Positions 4,081-5,791 of a stretch of 5,791 nucleotides of DNA are shown here, in pieces. The notes beneath the pieces are model-generated. The model was not told where the DNA came from. It was given only the letters and a program-made list of their open reading frames with translations, and did no database searches. This DNA comes from an uncultured Corynebacterium sp. GTDB taxonomy: Bacteria; Actinomycetota; Actinomycetes; Mycobacteriales; Mycobacteriaceae. The stretch lies in contig CAJZGD010000164.1 in assembly GCA_915275065.1 (NCBI GenBank), positions 1 through 5,791 of the forward strand, written 5' to 3'. The number at the start of each line of letters is the position of its first letter. Position 1 is the first letter of the stretch. Both the position numbers and the translations under genes were made by a program.

Positions 4081-5791
4081 CTATCCGGTCGGGAAATCCT
4101 GGTTGGTGAGGTCCAGCAGCGGCACCGTCTTCGTCATGATCTCCTGGTATTCGGTCTCCGGGTCCGACAGGGCCAAAATCGCGCCCCCCACCCCATACGA
4201 CAGCGAATCACCGTCGACAATGATTGAGCGGATCACCATGGACAAGTCCATGGCCCCATCAACCCCGAAATACCCCAGCGCGCCCGAGTAGATGCCCCGG
4301 GCCTCTCCTTCGATCGCATCAATGATCTGCATCGTCCTGATCTTTGGCGCCCCCGTCATGGACCCGCCGGGGAAGCTGGATCGGATGAGATCCACCCGGG
4401 TCTTGTCGCCCCGCAGCTCCGCCGTGACCGTGCTAATCAATTGGTGCACTGTCGAAAACGTCTCAACTTCGAACATGGGTTCGGCACGAACGGTGCCGGG
4501 TTGGGCCACGTGCGCTAAATCATTACGAACCAAATCGACGATCATCAGGTTTTCCGCCCGATCCTTAGGGTTCGTCGCTAAATCCTCCCGCAGCAGCTCG
4601 TCCTCCGCCGCGGTCTCCCCCCGAACCCGGGTCCCCTTGATCGGCCGCGACTCGATCATGCCCGCAGTATCCACCCGCAAAAACCGTTCCGGCGACGTCG
4701 ACATGACCGCAACATCCCCAAACCGCAGCAACGCCCCAAACGGGCTGGGATTACTCTCCCGCAGCTGCAAATATGATGACACCACATCAATATTGCCGCG
4801 GGCCGTAATCCTATTGGTCAAACAAATCTCATAGCTGTCACCGGCATAAATCCGGTCAATGCACTCGTTGATGTCCGACAAATAGTGCTCGTAGCCGGCC
4901 CGGGCCTTCAGCTTCGTCACCCGCATGGGGTTCTCCCGCCGCTTCATCCGCTTCCGTGGCGAACAAATCGCCTCCACGGCCTCAGCCACCCACTGCATCT
5001 GTTCCTGGTTGCTCAGCTCATCCGTTCCCGTGAGCCACATCAAATGCACCTGGTTCTGGTGGTGATCCACCGCAACCGCTCGATCCGCAAACAGCAACGA
5101 CATGTCCGGGTACGGTGATGTGTGCGCCCGATCCGCGCCGCACTCCGCTTTGAGCTCATAGCCGAGGTACCCCACCCACCCCAGCTTGAACCCTAAATCC
5201 AGGTGGTCGAGGGCACTGGTGTCCCCCACATGCGTGTTGAGCACCCACTCCAACTGGTCGAGCACGTCCCCCCGACCCACGTTATGCATCATCGTCATCG
5301 CATACGGTCCCGTGGTGTCCCCCAGGTAGCTCACCCGCCCGTCCGCATGGTCGTTATCGCTGGCATCCAGCCAAAAACTCGTGTAGGAGCGGGCAAAAAG
5401 ATTGCGGTAGATTGTGGCCGTATTCACCGACTTGTCAATGGTGAGCACGTTTGCATGCCATTTCGGGGTTGGTTTCGGCGGGGCCGGCACCTTAGGGGCC
5501 TGCCGCAGCTGGAAGCGCACGCCGCCGCGCCGGGCGGCCATGCCGAGGAAGTTTTGCAGGAGCCGGTGCCCATCGAAACCACCAACGGATTCGGGGTGAA
5601 ACTGCACCCCCCACTGTGGTAAATCCTTGTGGGCCATGGCCATGGGGATGCCGTCAACGGTTCTGGCGGTCACCACCAGGGAGTCTGGGATTGGTTCGGC
5701 AATGAGCGAATGGTAGCGGACCACTTCCAGGGGGCTGGGGAGACCGTCGAACAGGCCCACACCGTCGTGGTAGGCCAGCACGGTTTGGCCG
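4081..5791 (-). CDS. pabAB: Aminodeoxychorismate synthase, fused PabA-PabB, 5'-truncated by the window
   Basis: Converts chorismate and glutamine to 4-amino-4-deoxychorismate for pABA and folate. The frame is open to the right edge; the GTG at 5781 is an internal Val preceded by G-Q-T, not a start. The amidotransferase part is cut: RYHSL and WGVQFHPES are present, with catalytic His (5598-5596) and Glu (5592-5590), but the nucleophilic Cys lies outside. A Pro/Lys-rich linker (about 5498-5458) joins it to the synthase. There, an N-terminal region (about 5448-4970) and a basic loop SPRKRMKRREN precede the chorismate-binding domain. That domain shows SPERF, RPIKGTRVRG, ENLMIVDLVRNDL, PGGSMTGAPK and a C-terminal EYQEIMTK. 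The Lys in PIKGT (4638-4636) is the PabB catalytic Lys; anthranilate synthase has Ala there, so TrpE/G is unlikely. About 569 residues are visible and roughly 120 are missing. It is first of two genes with pabC; its promoter is not in the window. Confidence 0.95.
   Translation of the reverse strand, partial: GQTVLAYHDGVGLFDGLPSPLEVVRYHSLIAEPIPDSLVVTARTVDGIPMAMAHKDLPQWGVQFHPESVGGFDGHRLLQNFLGMAARRGGVRFQLRQAPKVPAPPKPTPKWHANVLTIDKSVNTATIYRNLFARSYTSFWLDASDNDHADGRVSYLGDTTGPYAMTMMHNVGRGDVLDQLEWVLNTHVGDTSALDHLDLGFKLGWVGYLGYELKAECGADRAHTSPYPDMSLLFADRAVAVDHHQNQVHLMWLTGTDELSNQEQMQWVAEAVEAICSPRKRMKRRENPMRVTKLKARAGYEHYLSDINECIDRIYAGDSYEICLTNRITARGNIDVVSSYLQLRESNPSPFGALLRFGDVAVMSTSPERFLRVDTAGMIESRPIKGTRVRGETAAEDELLREDLATNPKDRAENLMIVDLVRNDLAHVAQPGTVRAEPMFEVETFSTVHQLISTVTAELRGDKTRVDLIRSSFPGGSMTGAPKIRTMQIIDAIEGEARGIYSGALGYFGVDGAMDLSMVIRSIIVDGDSLSYGVGGAILALSDPETEYQEIMTKTVPLLDLTNQDFPTG

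Noticed and set aside
5779..5781. GTG as the start of pabAB
   Set aside because: The frame is open upstream to the edge, and the amidotransferase domain would lose its nucleophile half. It is an internal Val.
4081..5791. Fused anthranilate synthase (TrpE-TrpG) instead of PabAB
   Set aside because: The PIKGT lysine is the PabB-type residue where TrpE has Ala, and the next gene is a PabC-like lyase.

Overview
The window looks like ordinary chromosome from a high-GC Gram-positive, most likely a Corynebacterium or close relative. The reasons are the GlpX and FumC protein sequences, a fused PabA-PabB synthase followed by a short PabC, a divergent pair made of an HTH-less LysR-type protein and a DUF5997-type protein, and promoters that fit leaderless transcripts. 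The species cannot be named from this sequence. I see no mobile element, RNA gene or CRISPR array. No stretch over about 150 bases lacks a gene.

Left part (1-2191, + strand): the 3' two thirds of glpX (class II fructose-1,6-bisphosphatase, gluconeogenesis), a clear intrinsic terminator, then fumC (class II fumarase, TCA cycle) with its own promoter and Shine-Dalgarno. The two genes appear to be separate transcription units.

Middle (2231-3329): a divergent pair. On the - strand is a LysR-type effector-binding domain with no DNA-binding HTH but with a strongly basic C-terminal tail. On the + strand is a small DUF5997-like protein. Their start codons lie about 20 bp apart with overlapping, oppositely directed -10 elements. 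I read both as leaderless. The small protein contains an ungapped internal duplication (two 42-residue units, 14 identities). This pair has no known function that I can name and is the most interesting part of the window.

Right part (3292-5791, - strand): pabAB (aminodeoxychorismate synthase, running off the right edge) followed by pabC (aminodeoxychorismate lyase). Together they convert chorismate and glutamine to p-aminobenzoate for folate synthesis. The 3' ends of pabC and the DUF5997-like gene overlap convergently by 38 bp, and fumC and the LysR-like gene also converge, 39 bp apart.
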